NCBI GenBank assembly: GCA_018650745.1
Contig: JABIFK010000261.1
Coordinates: 1-5,403, forward strand
DNA length: 5,403 nt
From: Candidatus Latescibacterota bacterium
GTDB taxonomy: Bacteria; Latescibacterota; UBA2968
Reading direction: 5' to 3'
In this document: one piece after another, positions 5,039 to 5,403 of the stretch
Numbering within the stretch: the first letter of the stretch is position 1
Layout: the number at the start of each line of letters is the position of its first letter
Notes under the pieces: model-generated
What the model saw: only the letters and a program-made list of their open reading frames with translations
What the model was told of the DNA's origin: nothing
Databases searched by the model: none
Translations under genes and position numbers: made by a program

Positions 5039-5403
5039 ATGGCGTTGACAGATGAACAAGTGGCGGATTTTGAGAAGGATGGATTTATCATTGCGCGCGG
5101 TGTATTGGCCGATGATGATTTACAGCCCGTGATTGATGAGTTGAGTGTGTTTATAGATCGGCGTGCAAACGAATTGAAGGCGGAAGGGAAAATTGAAGAA
5201 TTGTATGCCGATGAACCCTTTGAAAAACGATATGGATTGATTTTTAAACAGAGCAAAGAAATTGGGCTTGGCATTGATATTATGCAACTGCGTGGTCGGG
5301 CCATGTTTGCATTTTTGCGCAATGATAATTTGGTAGATGTGGCTGCTTCTCTGGTTGGGCCAGAGGTAACGTGCAATCCCATTCAGCATGTGCGGGCAAA
5401 ACC
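5039..5403 (+). CDS. Phytanoyl-CoA dioxygenase (PhyH) family protein, 5' part
   Basis: An open frame from ATG 5039 to the window edge (121 complete codons), missing its 3' end. GAAAGGG (5026-5032) lies six bases upstream; an adjacent in-frame GTG at 5036 is less likely. The N-terminus MALTDEQVADFEKDGFIIA is typical of the PhyH family (the motif F-x-x-D-G-F/Y followed by a hydrophobic strand, residues 11-23). MQLRGRAMFAFLRND and the VAASLVGPEV stretch also fit the family. PhyH proteins are Fe(II)/2-oxoglutarate-dependent oxygenases; the iron-binding His-x-Asp and distal His lie beyond the window, so activity cannot be confirmed. The substrate is unknown: the family covers fatty acyl-CoA, natural-product and small-molecule hydroxylations and is expanded in several candidate phyla. 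It is separated from the cold-shock array by a strong terminator and is probably an independent transcription unit. Confidence 0.85.
   Translation, partial: MALTDEQVADFEKDGFIIARGVLADDDLQPVIDELSVFIDRRANELKAEGKIEELYADEPFEKRYGLIFKQSKEIGLGIDIMQLRGRAMFAFLRNDNLVDVAASLVGPEVTCNPIQHVRAK

Overview
The window looks like a piece of a Gram-negative, probably uncultured bacterial chromosome of moderate GC (mid-40s percent by eye). The best taxonomic hints are an envelope operon with a von Willebrand A / glutamine-amidotransferase-like membrane protein paired with a caspase/legumain-fold protein, and a phytanoyl-CoA dioxygenase (PhyH) family gene. This mix is common in Latescibacterota, Poribacteria, Planctomycetes and related candidate phyla. 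The assignment is an inference from gene content and is weak without a search.

Region 1 (1-3550) is a tightly packed plus-strand operon. It holds the 3' tail of an unidentified gene (ends 136), a possible 24-residue hydrophobic peptide ORF (133-207), a 775-residue membrane-anchored VWA protein (207-2534) and a secreted 339-residue C13/caspase-like protein (2531-3550). Each junction is an overlapping stop/start (ATGA, TGATG, ATGA), which suggests translational coupling. The VWA protein has two N-terminal and one C-terminal membrane segments around large soluble domains. The caspase-like protein keeps the Gly-His-Gly motif but has no Cys where the nucleophile is expected. Together they probably act at or outside the inner membrane; no substrate can be inferred.

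Region 2 (3551-4955) is AT-rich spacer followed by three tandem copies of a cold-shock protein gene (66 residues each; copies 1 and 2 encode identical proteins, copy 3 differs at 5 residues). Each copy carries its own nearly identical 118-123-base leader. The leader holds a GC-containing hairpin followed by a T-run, that is, an intrinsic terminator between the start of the transcript and the ribosome binding site. Copy 1 has a near-consensus sigma-70 promoter (TTGACA-17-TATTCT) about 20 bases before the conserved leader. A strong terminator closes the array at 4922-4955. Since CspA-family proteins are known nucleic-acid melters and antiterminators, the most attractive reading is that these genes are controlled by attenuation in the leader, perhaps by their own product or by temperature. 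This is the most interesting feature of the window.

Region 3 (4956-5403) holds a short spacer with a small inverted repeat and the 5' part of a PhyH-family dioxygenase gene that runs off the window.
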